Shown here: piece by piece, positions 11,201-22,515 of the stretch
How positions within the stretch are numbered: the first letter of the stretch is position 1
Layout of the letters: the number at the start of each line of letters is the position of its first letter
Assembly (NCBI GenBank): GCA_964036155.1
Contig: OZ038423.1
Coordinates: 61,333,249 to 61,397,248, forward strand
DNA length: 64,000 nt
From: Diploscapter coronatus
Lineage: Eukaryota; Nematoda; Chromadorea; Rhabditida; Rhabditidae
Direction of reading: 5' to 3'
The notes under the pieces: generated by a model
Databases searched by the model: none
What the model was told of the DNA's origin: nothing
The model's input: only the letters and a program-made list of their open reading frames with translations
Translations under genes and position numbers: made by a program

Positions 11201-13162
11201 ATATGCTGAGAGAGAGAGAGGGAGAAAGGGGATTATCCAGAAAAATCGAGGCGAATAAGAAATAGTCGGAGTTTCTGATCAATGGATTTATTTTCGGAAG
11301 TTTGGAGGATTTTGGCAAACTTTGTCCCAAGGTGAAGATATTGTCTGTAGAAGTGATGTTGAAGTTGATATATTGAAATTCTCGAAACTTTGGAAGTCCC
11401 ATGAGAAATTGATTTTCAATGTTTTGTGTAGAACGTATCTGAAAAGGTAGTGTTGTGCTCTGGCATAGAAACTGTCTGAAAGTCTAATCATAGCATTTCA
11501 GAAACTTCTAGAATTGTATAGCAGAGTTGAACTATCAAAATTTGAAATCAGAAACAACTTTTGAAGATTCTGAAGAACTAGACTGAATGAGGTGGCGCGA
11601 CCGTAAGCACTCCTTCTCGTATCGAAATGAGAGACGAGGGGGCGTGGCCTCGAATGTACGATGGTAAGAGAGACTGCATTATCGAGAGAGAGAGAGAAAG
11701 AGGGGAACAAAAAGGATTGACAGACCGAGTACTGATGTACCTAGAATAACCACAAGAAGGATTCGCGAGAAAGTAGAGGATCACCTCAGATCGGAAGGTT
11801 TCCTTTCTTTCTTTGGCCAGCGGTATTCTCATAATATCGTCTCTCTCTCTCTCGACAAGTCTATCAGACGGCGAGATGGTCAATCGAGATATGGGATATC
11901 CACACACACATACACTCACAAGCCAACAAAAGTGAAAATATTGATAGAAATGGGGAAGAAATAGATAAATATTGCGATCCAATTTGCAAGAGATGATGAA
12001 AATCATAGAGAATGTTCTTTTTAACAGAAAACATTTCTTTTTGAACGTTCTATGATTGAAAATAGAACTTTCTTGCAGCAAATGATGAAAACTCTCGAGT
12101 AGAAAGGCCTGGAGGTAAATATTTTGTTCGAAATGTGCAAATTTTCTTCTACTTTCTCTAACAAAGATGCTGTCATAAAAGAAATTCCTTCACAACAACA
12201 TACTCATTGAAACTTTCCGCAGACGTAAATATTTTCGAGATATTCAAGCTATTCAATTTTATAATTGCGGAAAAAGCAGCTTACGGCAATGGTATTTCAA
12301 CAGTTTTTGGAAGTTCGTGAAATCAAACCAGATAAGGTCATATCATTTCTGCGGAGGTGTCAAAATTACTCTCAGAAACTGACGATTTTCATTCTGTGAA
12401 AAATAGAACACGAGTGAGTGTGGAGTGCTTTGAAAAACCTGCGAAAGACCTTGAGAATCTCGTGGTGAAAAACGAAAATCTGATGCAGAATCGACTGATT
12501 TGGAAGATTTTAAGAGAATCAAAAATGATTTTGATCATTGTGATATATCTGAGGCTGATTTGGAGATCTATCCGCGATCATGTGATAGGAACTTTCCCGG
12601 ATTCGTCCTTTGAAAAACAGCCGAACCCAAGCGATGAAATAGTTTGATGAGGTTAATCGAACGTGACAGGCATTGGCGATTGAATATAAAAATTGCGAAT
12701 GAAGAGGCTGATTTCTAGACAAATATTGTTGGAGGAGTTGAACAACTTTTGGATAAGAATTAAAAATCGAGAAATTTGATTAACCTTGACGAATGAGAAT
12801 CACAAATATGCAGGGATGCCCACAGGTATCGAAAAACTGGATGTCTACCTGCATTAAATCCGAAATGTTCGTGGTTTTTACCCGTCTTAACTATGGACAG
12901 GTACAAATCTTCCCGTACCTGTTATCTGTCTTTTTTCATAATTGAAAAAAACAAATTTCGTGCCTGTACCTTATCTGTGGACATCCCTGGAAATGTGTTT
13001 AATTTTGAAAGAAGGCAGGAAAATAATCAGAACGAATAGATGATATGATAGTGATGATATCGATACACAAAGAAATAGTTCAACATTGGGCCTCTCGCAC
13101 CTCAACACCCCCTTCATGCCGCTTGCACGTGGCGAAAAACATCGAGGTTCTTCACTCTGCTT
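5242..13162 (-). CDS. PP1 regulatory subunit 3-like glycogen-targeting protein (RVxF + CBM21)
   Basis: Such proteins bring protein phosphatase 1 to glycogen, where it activates glycogen synthase. Eight exons share frame: 13101-13162, 8376-8484, 7064-7187, 6585-6726, 6065-6281, 5839-5970, 5447-5635 and 5242-5349. The exon at 6585-6726 encodes KRVRFADSLGLDL, a classic PP1-binding RVxF motif. The CBM21 carbohydrate-binding domain spans three exons: VSVVALRASGNSVLGQI, then VRYTIDDWASH...DIDAFNFSLDVP, then CEFCVQYVVND-EFWDNNEGTNHK, the last being the glycogen-binding WDNNxGxN signature. Before the RVxF motif is a Ser/Pro-rich acidic segment (GFSSDDGN). The C-terminus is basic then acidic (DESDDEYG). 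The start is not settled. An ATG at 8480 lies four bases inside a good TTTTAG acceptor, and a phase-compatible exon at 13101-13162 joins upstream, so the true start may lie further 5'. The 7064/6726 junction uses an acceptor ending CAGAG and is the weakest one. Confidence 0.85.
8486..13100. other. 4.6 kb intron of the PPP1R3-like gene
   Basis: No exon was found inside. It holds GA-rich stretches (10.4-11.9 kb), short (GA)n runs near 11205 and 11680, a CA-rich run near 11897, and the MITE at 12811-12989. The 153-codon plus frame at 8888-9349 has no domain or splice support. Confidence 0.4.
12811..12989. mobile_element. 179-bp MITE with CAGGGATG ends
   Basis: Left end CAGGGATGCCCACAG and right end CTGTGGACATCCCTG are inverted repeats with one mismatch. 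CAGGG ends with several kb-scale relatives are typical of hAT-type non-autonomous elements, but no 8-bp target duplication is evident. Internal sequence carries further CAGGTAC/GTACCTG pairings. Confidence 0.6.
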
Positions 13163-16100
13163 CTGCAAAACTTCTACAATGAATGCGTGATGGATTACTG
13201 TACGCTTTGTAGGTTCGTACTAGTAGAAACACGTTTTGACTAAGTAACTAAGTAAGAAGACGAATTTTGGCGCTGTTGGAGGAAGTACCGAAATGTTATT
13301 GAATCGAAAATATTGGGCAACTTAGAACAGCATTGATGAGAAATCATATTTTAGAGATTCTCCATTTTTCGAACATAAAATATTCCGAAAATTATTTCAA
13401 GGCCTGAAATTTGAAGTGAAATCGATTGTCGATTATCATGTCCTGCAAATTTCGATTGTTCGAGCTCGGAAAGTACTTCTTCTCCTCAGTTTCACTTTGC
13501 AGGAAGCGTGCGCTTATCAAATATCAGAAGTAGTGAAAGTTATTTGGGTTTCTGTTGCAGGCGGAAGACTCAGCTAATAAAGCAGAAAGGTCAAAATTCT
13601 CTTCGAGTCCTTTTCCTTTTCTTTGTTTACAGGTACTCAATTTTGAAATCGAAATCGCTAGTCGAATAATCAGTTTGCTTTTGTCTGTTTGGGCCTTTCA
13701 AACGATTTTGCTTTCTGCCGGTCTTCCAGTTTTTCCTCCAGCTTCATCGTTTCACGTGTATCGAAATGATCAATCGTTCAATTTCACGTGGGTAGTGTGG
13801 AAAAGTTGTGGTATCATACATCATAGCATATCGAAATTTATGAGTCGTGTTGAACTAACGCGAGGAACCCAAGCCACAACTTTTCAGCTGGTTTAGATTC
13901 TTCGCAACTTTAGTCAAAATGATATGAGAAATTAGTCAATTTTTAACTTTTGAAGAAACGCACTAAAAATTCATGTCACTTTACTTTTATCGCTATTTGG
14001 TTTTACATGTCTCAATGTCAAACGCGATGTCACCCCGTTTCCATCTTGTCTTCACGTGCATTTTGAGGGGGTTGCACTGATTTTTACACAACGGGGAAGC
14101 TCGATGAAAGATGTATTGAAAGTAGTAGCGCAAAGTTCGATCAGATGAAACATTTGCCGCTGAAATAAAGACACGGAGATTTTTGAAGAAGCGCAAGGAC
14201 AAAGGGAGAAGTTGTCAGTGATAATGATATTGCAGAGATCGAGAGAAAGTAAGACAGATGGAAACTGATGCAATAACACGAAACTTTACGAGGTCGAAAA
14301 TAGAGGAGTAGAAAAATGAGGGGGAATTCCATCCTTCAGAGAATGAAACGAAACACTGGCAATATGGCATGATTAACTGGTCTTCAGAACTCAGAGAAAG
14401 TGCTCGAACCGACAATTTTACACCGCTCAAAACAACTTATCTGCAGAAGTTGATGGGTAATTAGAAAAATACAGGAATTAGTAATATAAAAAAAAAATCT
14501 GATCAGAAATCAGAATCAAAGTGATGAAGATTTTTGACCAAACTATTTTTTAAAGATGGGATACTGTAAGAATAACTCGATAAAAACGAGCGAGTTTAGA
14601 AAAAAATTCTCTAGGAAATGAATTTTTGCAAGTCATAATAAATCAGCCACTGTCTTAGCGTAATTCGAGATTTTGGCACCTGCTGCGAGACTTATGACAT
14701 CCATTTATGGCTGGGAAATCGTATAGACACACCGTTCCATGACATATCGACAACTTTTGAAATCACTTGATAATATTTTCATTGTTATTGCAGATTTTTT
14801 TTGCATCATTGATCAAATTAAAGACAAAGCAGCATTCCGACAAATTTTTCATGAATTAGGCTTGATCGGAGTCATTATTTGCTGGCAGATTGATAAAGTA
14901 CGCTGAGCACATTTGCGGACCGTTCAGTTTTATCGCCTTATTTACGCCCTTCTTGCAGAATATAGCACGATGTTTTATCGGACGAAACCCGAAAAGTCAC
15001 GGAATATCTAATAATAAGGTGTTTGCTAGCTGACAGAATATCTTCTGAATAATTATCATGAACTATTCTATCCGATTGAATGTTGATTAGACGAAAATTG
15101 GTTGAGCAATTACAAATTATCAGAAGTATTTGATCTCTAGAATCAAGATATTACTTTGATCTAAAATTATCTCGATATTCAAGACGCGCTGTACTCACTT
15201 TACAAATTTTTCTTCGGTATTCGCTGTTTTCGACGTTTCTTTCTTCAAAAGATGCAGAAATCTACGCAATACCTAGGTTGAACGATAACAAACAACGTGC
15301 AGCAATTTCGTTGAAACGGAAAAGATCGTTAATTTGGTCGTCAGCAGAAAAGTTGTTTTTCTCGCAAAATTCGACAGATAACGAAGAAACAATGAATTTC
15401 GATAAAAGAACACACATTGCGCCCGTGATTTTGGATTCTTCGCCATTGTCAAAATTTAGAGATTTCACTTTTGTCGGCAAAGTTTTTCTGGATAATAACT
15501 GTCAACTCGAATTGAGACTAGATTGTGATAGATCGAAGATAAAATACGCCGTGTCTAAACAGAATAAAAATGACTTTCTTATGATTCCGAGAACATATCA
15601 GAAAATCACTGTCAATTAAGTTTTCTTCAAGGAGACAATTTTATGAGTTGTGAAACGAAATTAGTTTCAGAAAATTGAAAATAATTGACCTAGCGCAGTG
15701 ATAGCTATGAAATATCGTTACCGCTTGGAACAAAAATTTACTCTATATACAAATCATACATTCGAGATAATCAAAGAGACTATAACAATGCCTCCTGACT
15801 AATACGCACGATATTTTAGTGAACTAATACAATAGCAAAATTTTGAACGATTGCCATTTTACCGAAACTCAGATAATGGTGATGTTGGTTTGTTGATAGG
15901 CTTCTGACAAATATCATGACCTCCTCCTCTAAGCACGATTTCACCCCCGTATCACGTAAAGATGCTGAGAAATGCTATGCCCAAGACAGAAGGATGGAGA
16001 AACTGTTCATGAGAAAATGTATACTGTAAAAGTCGGGAAACTTGATTTTCGTGCGAAATCGTTTTCGTCGTCAAAGATAAAACGGTAAGATCAAACAATC

Positions 16101-19100
16101 AAAATATGAAACTGGAAAGAAAATAGTTGATTTTTGAAATTACAATTTATATAAAGTGAAAATTCTCGTCCTTGGCAAGGTTAATATCGATATATCATAT
16201 GAGCGTATATTTGAGAGGTCAAGCGCACTTATCAATGATATGCATATGTAGGAATAGGAATGATAAATTACAGGGGCACTTACCCTTGGGGAGTGCAAGT
16301 GTTGATGAACTTACATGCTAAAATTAGTCTATGGAGATCTCTGAAAATCGAAAATTCAAGAAATTGTTCATTGATCTGTTAGAAGTTTATGAAGTATTGA
16401 AAGAAAAATCACTGAGGATGGTATAATCGAATAAAGAGTATGACATAGAAAATGTCTCGTAAGCGAAAATTATCTTCACCGAGTAATCTGCTATGGTAGC
16501 AAAATTTTAATAGCTTCTGAGAAAATAAACTTTTCGAGAAGATATCTCAAAAACGATATCGCATCAAGAAATTTGATTGGTTAACGCGATGGACCCGGGG
16601 TTATCGATAAAATCAGCCGATTGGTCCATCAATTATCAGGGAAATGGGCTTGTTCCTGGCACTGGAAGTGACCGACTGGGGGTTGGAAAATGAGAAAGCG
16701 CGCAAAAATCGAAAGGTTCTTTGAGATCAAATGAACTGATTTTTAAATGTGAACGACATATGGACGATTTGTGGTCGTTAGTTCTTACTTGACCTTTTTA
16801 GAGCCTAATTTCAATAGTTTTGCTTTAACTTCGAATTTAAATGGAATGAGATTGATAAAGAAAATAATATCAGAAAGTTCCTGAAGAACATGTGGTTAAG
16901 ATAGAAAGAAATTAACCACAACACAGTATTTCTGAATTTATAACGAAATTTACTTCTGGACCAGTTTAAAAATCATATCTTCAACTGTACGGTTCAAAAT
17001 ATTCTCTGATCCCTTTGAACTCATGTTTTTCACAGGATTACTCGAGATTTTACGTTTCCCAATAACTTATTGACTACTGAATAATGCCCTCTCTTATCAT
17101 TCACTATTCATTTATTCCCACAGAGTTATGCATGTGAATTAGTTATCAGTTCAAAATGACACTAATGACATGAAGACATGGCTACCGATGAAATTGAAAT
17201 GACCATTCAGCGATATTGGAAACTTTCAATAATAAAAATACTCATTCTATAAACTGAGTATGGAACTCTAGAATTGAAATTTTGAAATAACACCTTACGT
17301 AATCACATCAGCGCCCATTTTATTGCATTAGTATCGATAAATGTTATTGCGAAAAGTGCTGAAATTGCATTTTTTCACATTGTGCACTTTAGAAGAGTTT
17401 TTAGTTCAGAAGTTCAAATATTGCGAACAATTATTTTGTAGAAATATTAAGGAGATTAAGCTGATTGATTAGAATCCAATTATCATTGATTACTGTAAAA
17501 ATGTGAAAAAAGAAGAATTACTCGAAGAATGTAGGCGAAAATGACCAAGAGCTTTCGAATAGCAATCTATCAAAGTTCAGAGGGCACAAGGGGCGAAGTG
17601 AGCGGATGGAAGCTTCTGGCACCATAAAATCGATCGGAATAACTCCAACAGCTGTCCAAAGGCGCGAATTGTGAAATCGGACCGGAAGTTGACCTTTATT
17701 TATAACAAATAATCATAAACAATTCAAATAGTTTTATGAAAAAAGGACGAAAAGATGTTTTTGAAATTCAAAACCAAGAAAATGATTGAAGAGATTGCTC
17801 TTGTTGTGAAAACACCCAATCGCGAGATGAATGTATTCATTCTTGCGTGTTTATTATTCGAAGTTTGATTTAATCAGGCATAGGGAGCACTTTCGTCAGG
17901 CGAAAATAAACTATAGGGGGGTATAGGTTGCACGGGCAAATTCAGTTATGATATCAGATTGCGCTGGTAACATTTTTAGCTAACTACAGGTTAGGGAGAG
18001 AAATTTATTTAGAAGATATACAGAGGGTAGGTCGCAATGGCTTTCTGACGATTATCCTCCCTAAGTCTGGCTAACAATAACAATAAGATTGTAGGATTCA
18101 TTCTAAATCTGCTAAAAATATAAACATAGATTATGAAAAAGATATCTGTATAATGTAATATTTTATGAATCTCCGCCCTCTGTCGTAACAATGTTGATCT
18201 GATAGACCCATCTAGTTGTGAAGGTTGAGAATTTTTCAACACTTCTATTATTTCAATGGGCACGTTAGCGATACTTCAATGCAGTTTTGAATTAGCATAT
18301 TGGGTATTATCTAAGTTAGTAGAGAATAAAATCAATTAATCTAATAGGCAATATGGTATTTTGAATTGGGAGGATTTATGCGAATTCAAATTGTTCATTG
18401 TCTAGCGATAATCAATCATTATAAAACGTTGACAAACTTAAGCAATTAGGTTTTTTTTTTTAAATATTAGATACTCATCATTTATTTGAAATCATTGAGG
18501 AGCTAATGCAAATTGGGAATTTCATAATACAAACCACAATTGCTTTGTATTCATACCTTTGCAAAATTTGGTTTAAAGTACTTTGATTTCACCCATCGTA
18601 CCTGTAATTAATAAGATTAATCAAATATCGCTGCAAATTTGTACTGTAATTTACTATCATTTGCATGGATCAGAGCAATACTGCAAAGGTAAATTTATAA
18701 TTATAGGGCCAGTAACTAATAATTTTTTTGCAAAGCATTTAGATTATTAACAAAATTATTTTCAATTTTTAAAAAATAATCAAATCGACTTCACTTTATG
18801 AGGTCATAAGCCGCACATTGTATTGCAAAGCGATAAGGTGCTGTGGGTGTATTCATGTGCAAATTGCAGCTTCTCTATTTTCCTATTTTCTGTTTCGTGC
18901 CACTTTTCGATCGATAACCTTTATACATTCTACCCCTCACAAACATTCCTTTTCACTTTATTGTTACAAGGTCGCGAATTTGTCAATATGTAATCAGTGA
19001 TGGGAAAATTGGTTATGTAGGCTAAAAATATCAAATTTTTAAAAAATGATTTGCAGACTTTTTCTATAATCAGAAGATGTTCTTTAAAAGAATAGAATAA

Positions 19101-19577
19101 AATTTAGAAGTTATTATTCCATGCCATACTTATGAAAATATTTATATATGATTATGATATTTTAGTTTCAAAAATCACATTTTACGTTTCAGTTATTCTT
19201 ATTCATTTTTTTCTCGATAATCCCCCATCAAGCATTAACTTTGACGTATCAATTACGATTTATCCATATTTAAATCGAGATTTTGAAGCTAATAATATTC
19301 TCTTTATCATATTCTTAAAATAGGTTAATCCTTGGCTATTTTTTCATTTAGACTGAGAAAAAATTCATTTTGTCTGCGGCTTTGCGATTTTGTATTCCGT
19401 TGCTAGGCGCGATGTCTCATTTTCTCTGTGGAGCGTCAGGCCTGTTCAACCTTGTTGCAAACTAACAATTATTTTGATTTTTAAGGAAAATTTTTGAAAT
19501 CTTCCGTCATTTCTATATTTTAGAGAGAAGTTTTAGAAGTAATCTACTTCTCTAAAAGCATTAATGAATTTTTAGGA
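13163..19577. other. Long stretch with no firm gene
   Basis: AT-rich sequence between the PPP1R3-like gene and the F-box gene. It probably contains 5' exons or the promoter of the PPP1R3-like gene. A plausible short minus-strand exon starts at an ATG near 17622 (MVPEASIRSLRPL) and ends at a gtaatt donor near 17517, but its phase does not join the exon at 13162. No RNA gene or mobile element was recognised apart from small AT hairpins. Confidence 0.4.
15278..15619 (+). CDS. Candidate open frame of about 113 codons, unproven
   Basis: The frame is open from a tacctag acceptor-like site at 15276 to a TAA at 15617-15619. It has no ATG at its 5' end. The composition is plausible for protein, with a basic N-terminal part (LKRKRSL) and segments FVGKVFLDNNCQLELRLDC and SKIKYAVSKQNKN. 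It would need an upstream exon. I recognise no domain, and chance is a real alternative. Confidence 0.2.
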   Translation: MNDNKQRAAISLKRKRSLIWSSAEKLFFSQNSTDNEETMNFDKRTHIAPVILDSSPLSKFRDFTFVGKVFLDNNCQLELRLDCDRSKIKYAVSKQNKNDFLMIPRTYQKITVN

Positions 19578-21299
19578 ATGACGGAACTTCCATCAACCAG
19601 CAAAATTGGCAAGACATGGCACGATTTACCACCAGAGATTCATGTAAATTTATAATTTTATAAAGAAGTAAAAAAATGAATAAGTCTAAAAATTACAAAT
19701 TTCAATCAATTAATGCACAAATTAAGAGCGTTAAAAATTTGCAGACGAAAATCATTTCGTTGATGTCGTTCAACGATCGTTTGCGCATGAAATTGGTCTG
19801 TTCTTACGCCCTAAAAGTCTGCAACAATTTGCCGAATGAGTTGAACGAATGCAACATTTTGGTGCTGAACCGGGTAATTTTCCGTTTTCTTTCGAGTAAT
19901 CGATACTTTGCCTCTGTTGCATTGTTACTTTATAAGCTTATTGCTTCAGGGTTATGGAAAGTACGGCACCATTAAAGAGACCCTGCTTGTGCACCCGGAA
20001 AAGGCATGCTTTTCATGTTATTCATCTGTTGTTTGATTATTATTCAGAAGTGTTCGATAATAAAAAAGTTTGCAGTCCAATCCGTATTTTATCCTAAACT
20101 AAACTGCGAACATACTTTAATCTAATTTTCCTTCAGTAACTTTTAAATTTTAGACAATAAGTATCACGACGACCGACGGTACAAAGCTGAAGTGCAATGT
20201 TGAGGATGGAATTAAATTTTCGAGGTTTCGATAGATTTTCAACGTTCATCAAATTGCTAATTATAGCGTACAAAATTACGAGTCCGACGGGAAATTCATC
20301 GCATTCTTGTTGATTCTGAAGAAGTGTCGGATCAAGCGGTTCAAGATTTTGATGGTAAGCTAAAAATGGGTCTATCTGAAAATCTATATCTACACAATTC
20401 TAACCGGCTCTTATCAATTAGGCATTTTATAAGATTTTCAGCTATTAAGAAAGATAGTAGTATAGTAATCGACGAAAGTGTAGGATAGGAATGGTATGGG
20501 GACTATTTTTTATCCCTTCTTCATATTATTTCGTGCGTTACTACATTACATTACTATCTTTACTACTTTCCCAGGTTACCATTCTTTCTTTTAGATATCT
20601 GAAATCGGCAAAATATTTTCAGTTCGGACTAACCGAAGATATGCGAGCCGATTTCGAGCGGATCATGGCCGATTCCGACATGCAAGTCGATACGTTCGAT
20701 TTTCATACTGGAGATGTAAATTTGATCGGGTAAATTTGCATTTTCTAATTTGCTCATAAAATTTCTAGGAAATTCCTCGAATTCTCCCGAAAACCCAGCC
20801 CAGCGATAGAGGTCCATGGAACGCATTCGTGCAAGATGATCTTCGATAGCATTTTGGATATTCCTGTGGTAAAAACATTTTAGAGATCTTACATTTTTTT
20901 AATGTTTCGAAATTATGAACATTGGATTGATTGACGAAAGATAAATCTAAAAATTCTCTAATATGGGTTTTGAAAAAAAACTAAATTCAAGGTCCAAGAA
21001 GCGCGATCAGTCCGTATTATCAAAATGAACTGCGCCGTGAGTGATGCTCAATTGTTACGATTAACCGCGAAGAAAATTCAATTATCTGGAACTCTGGCCA
21101 CTGCCAATGGAATCAATCATCTTCTGAGGGTAATTTTTTTTTTTTAAATTAATACATTTTCAAAATATATAATTTTCAGACATTTCTCGAAGGGAAACGA
21201 GACTTGCGGCTTGTTTCGATCGAAATCGTCGACGGCCCGGTGATCGAATTGGAACAAATCGTTCAGGAGTTGGAACAGTGGTGGGAAAAATTGGCATGA
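19578..21299 (+). CDS. F-box protein with FTH/DUF38-like C-terminal region
   Basis: Such proteins are expected to bind Skp1 through the F-box and to present substrates to a cullin-RING ubiquitin ligase. Nine exons: 19578-19643, 19745-19873, 19950-20003, 20154-20224, 20267-20354, 20623-20729, 20769-20868, 20992-21129 and 21180-21299, giving 290 residues. The F-box is split by intron 1: TWHDLPPEIH, then TKIISLMSFNDRLRMKLVCS, which fits the LP-E...L...L...VC pattern. The rest has the helix/strand repeats of the nematode FTH (F-box associated) region (VRIIKMNCAVSD...LVSIEIVDGPVIELEQIV). The ATG follows TTTTTAG by two bases, a possible trans-splice acceptor. Intron 3 begins gcatgc, a GC donor, in this model. 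Nematode F-box families are large and fast-evolving, so no ortholog is claimed. Confidence 0.85.
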
Positions 21300-22445
21300 A
21301 TTATTAAGTTTGAAAAATTGAGCTTATTTGAAAATTCGTTATTTAACAAAAATCTCTGAATTTCTACTACAAAAATGGCTAAATTCTCTTCCAATTATGT
21401 CGTTTTTAACCAATTTTGAATTTTGTTTTAATTTTTTAAAAATCTTTTTTCCTTTCCCTATTTCTTATTTTCAAAATAATGATATTTCAGCGGTGCTACA
21501 ATTTCGATATCTGAATCTATCGCGATAATTCGAGTCAACACATATCAAATCTTCGTCGAGATCTACGAGAAGAAACCGAATACCAGTCTGATTCATATCA
21601 GTGTAGATTTGGCTACACTTAAACAGAAGCATGAAAAACCTAAATAATTTATTTCCTCATGTATATAAAATCACTCAATAACTTATTGAAATTGTAAAAA
21701 TATCAGGTTACTTGTTCTATTTTCTAAAACATCTTGATGTTATTTGAAAGGACGACTAATTTATTCCTATTGACTGAAAGGGTGTTATATTTTCAATAAA
21801 TTATTTTATTCCTTTATTTCTGATCATAAGCTTTGCATATCTTCAAACAATTCCAATAATTCGATTACTCTAAATATGATGAGATCTGATATGGCTTTCT
21901 GAAGAAGATCTAACATTGCTATTATCTTGTTGTCGTGATATTTTCATTTTATCAATCTTTATCATTCGCTATTTCTTCATCTTCCTGATTATCTAATCTC
22001 CTTTCTTCATGCGCAGGAAAGTGACAGGTTTAGAGAAAATGCCAAATTAGCATATCTCCTGCCGAAAAAGAGAAGAAATGAAAAAAATAATAAGGAAACA
22101 ACTTGATAAAAGATAAGAGATAAAAGAAATATGCAAATATCTTCTCCTTATCTTCTCTCCGTCTTCAAGGTTATCAGGGTGATTAGGCAACCCCATCATC
22201 TGGCATGTCCAGTTTTGCAAAAGCCTTTGGCATTAGAATATTCGAATAGTGATTATACAAATCTGAGAGAAGAAAAGAATCAGAAATATCTGGAGATAGC
22301 TATGTCATTAGAATATTCAGAAAGATAATATGAAGATTTGAGAGAAAAAGGAATAAGACTTTTACATTAGAATATTTACAGATACTACGAAGATTTGAGA
22401 GAAGAAAAGAGTCAAAAATATCTATCAAATTAATACTACCGCTGG
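21300..22445. other. Intergenic and collagen upstream region
   Basis: AT-rich, with no supported gene. Between about 22040 and 22400 there are imperfect repeats of phrases such as cattagaatatt(c/t) and aga(g/t)aagaaaag(a/g)(a/g)tcag, suggesting short local duplications upstream of the collagen promoter. Confidence 0.35.
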
Positions 22446-22453
22446 TATAAAAG
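22446..22453 (+). promoter_or_regulatory. TATA box of the collagen gene
   Basis: TATAAAAG lies 70 bases upstream of the collagen ATG at 22516, in a locally GC-richer context (gctggTATAAAAGGCttc). Strong TATA boxes are common in nematode cuticle collagen promoters. Confidence 0.65.
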
Positions 22454-22515
22454 GCTTCTGAGTGAAGTCGACGGTCACTTGAGAAGGGATTTAGATTTCT
22501 TCTCGGAAGACAATC

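Noticed and set aside
11578..12081. 167-codon minus-strand open frame
   Set aside because: Produced by GA/CT-rich low-complexity sequence; Ser/Leu/Arg-rich with no domain.
17517..17622. Minus-strand ATG exon MVPEASIRSLRPL as first exon of the PPP1R3-like gene
   Set aside because: The donor leaves phase 2 whereas the next known exon (13162) starts in phase 0; kept only as a note.
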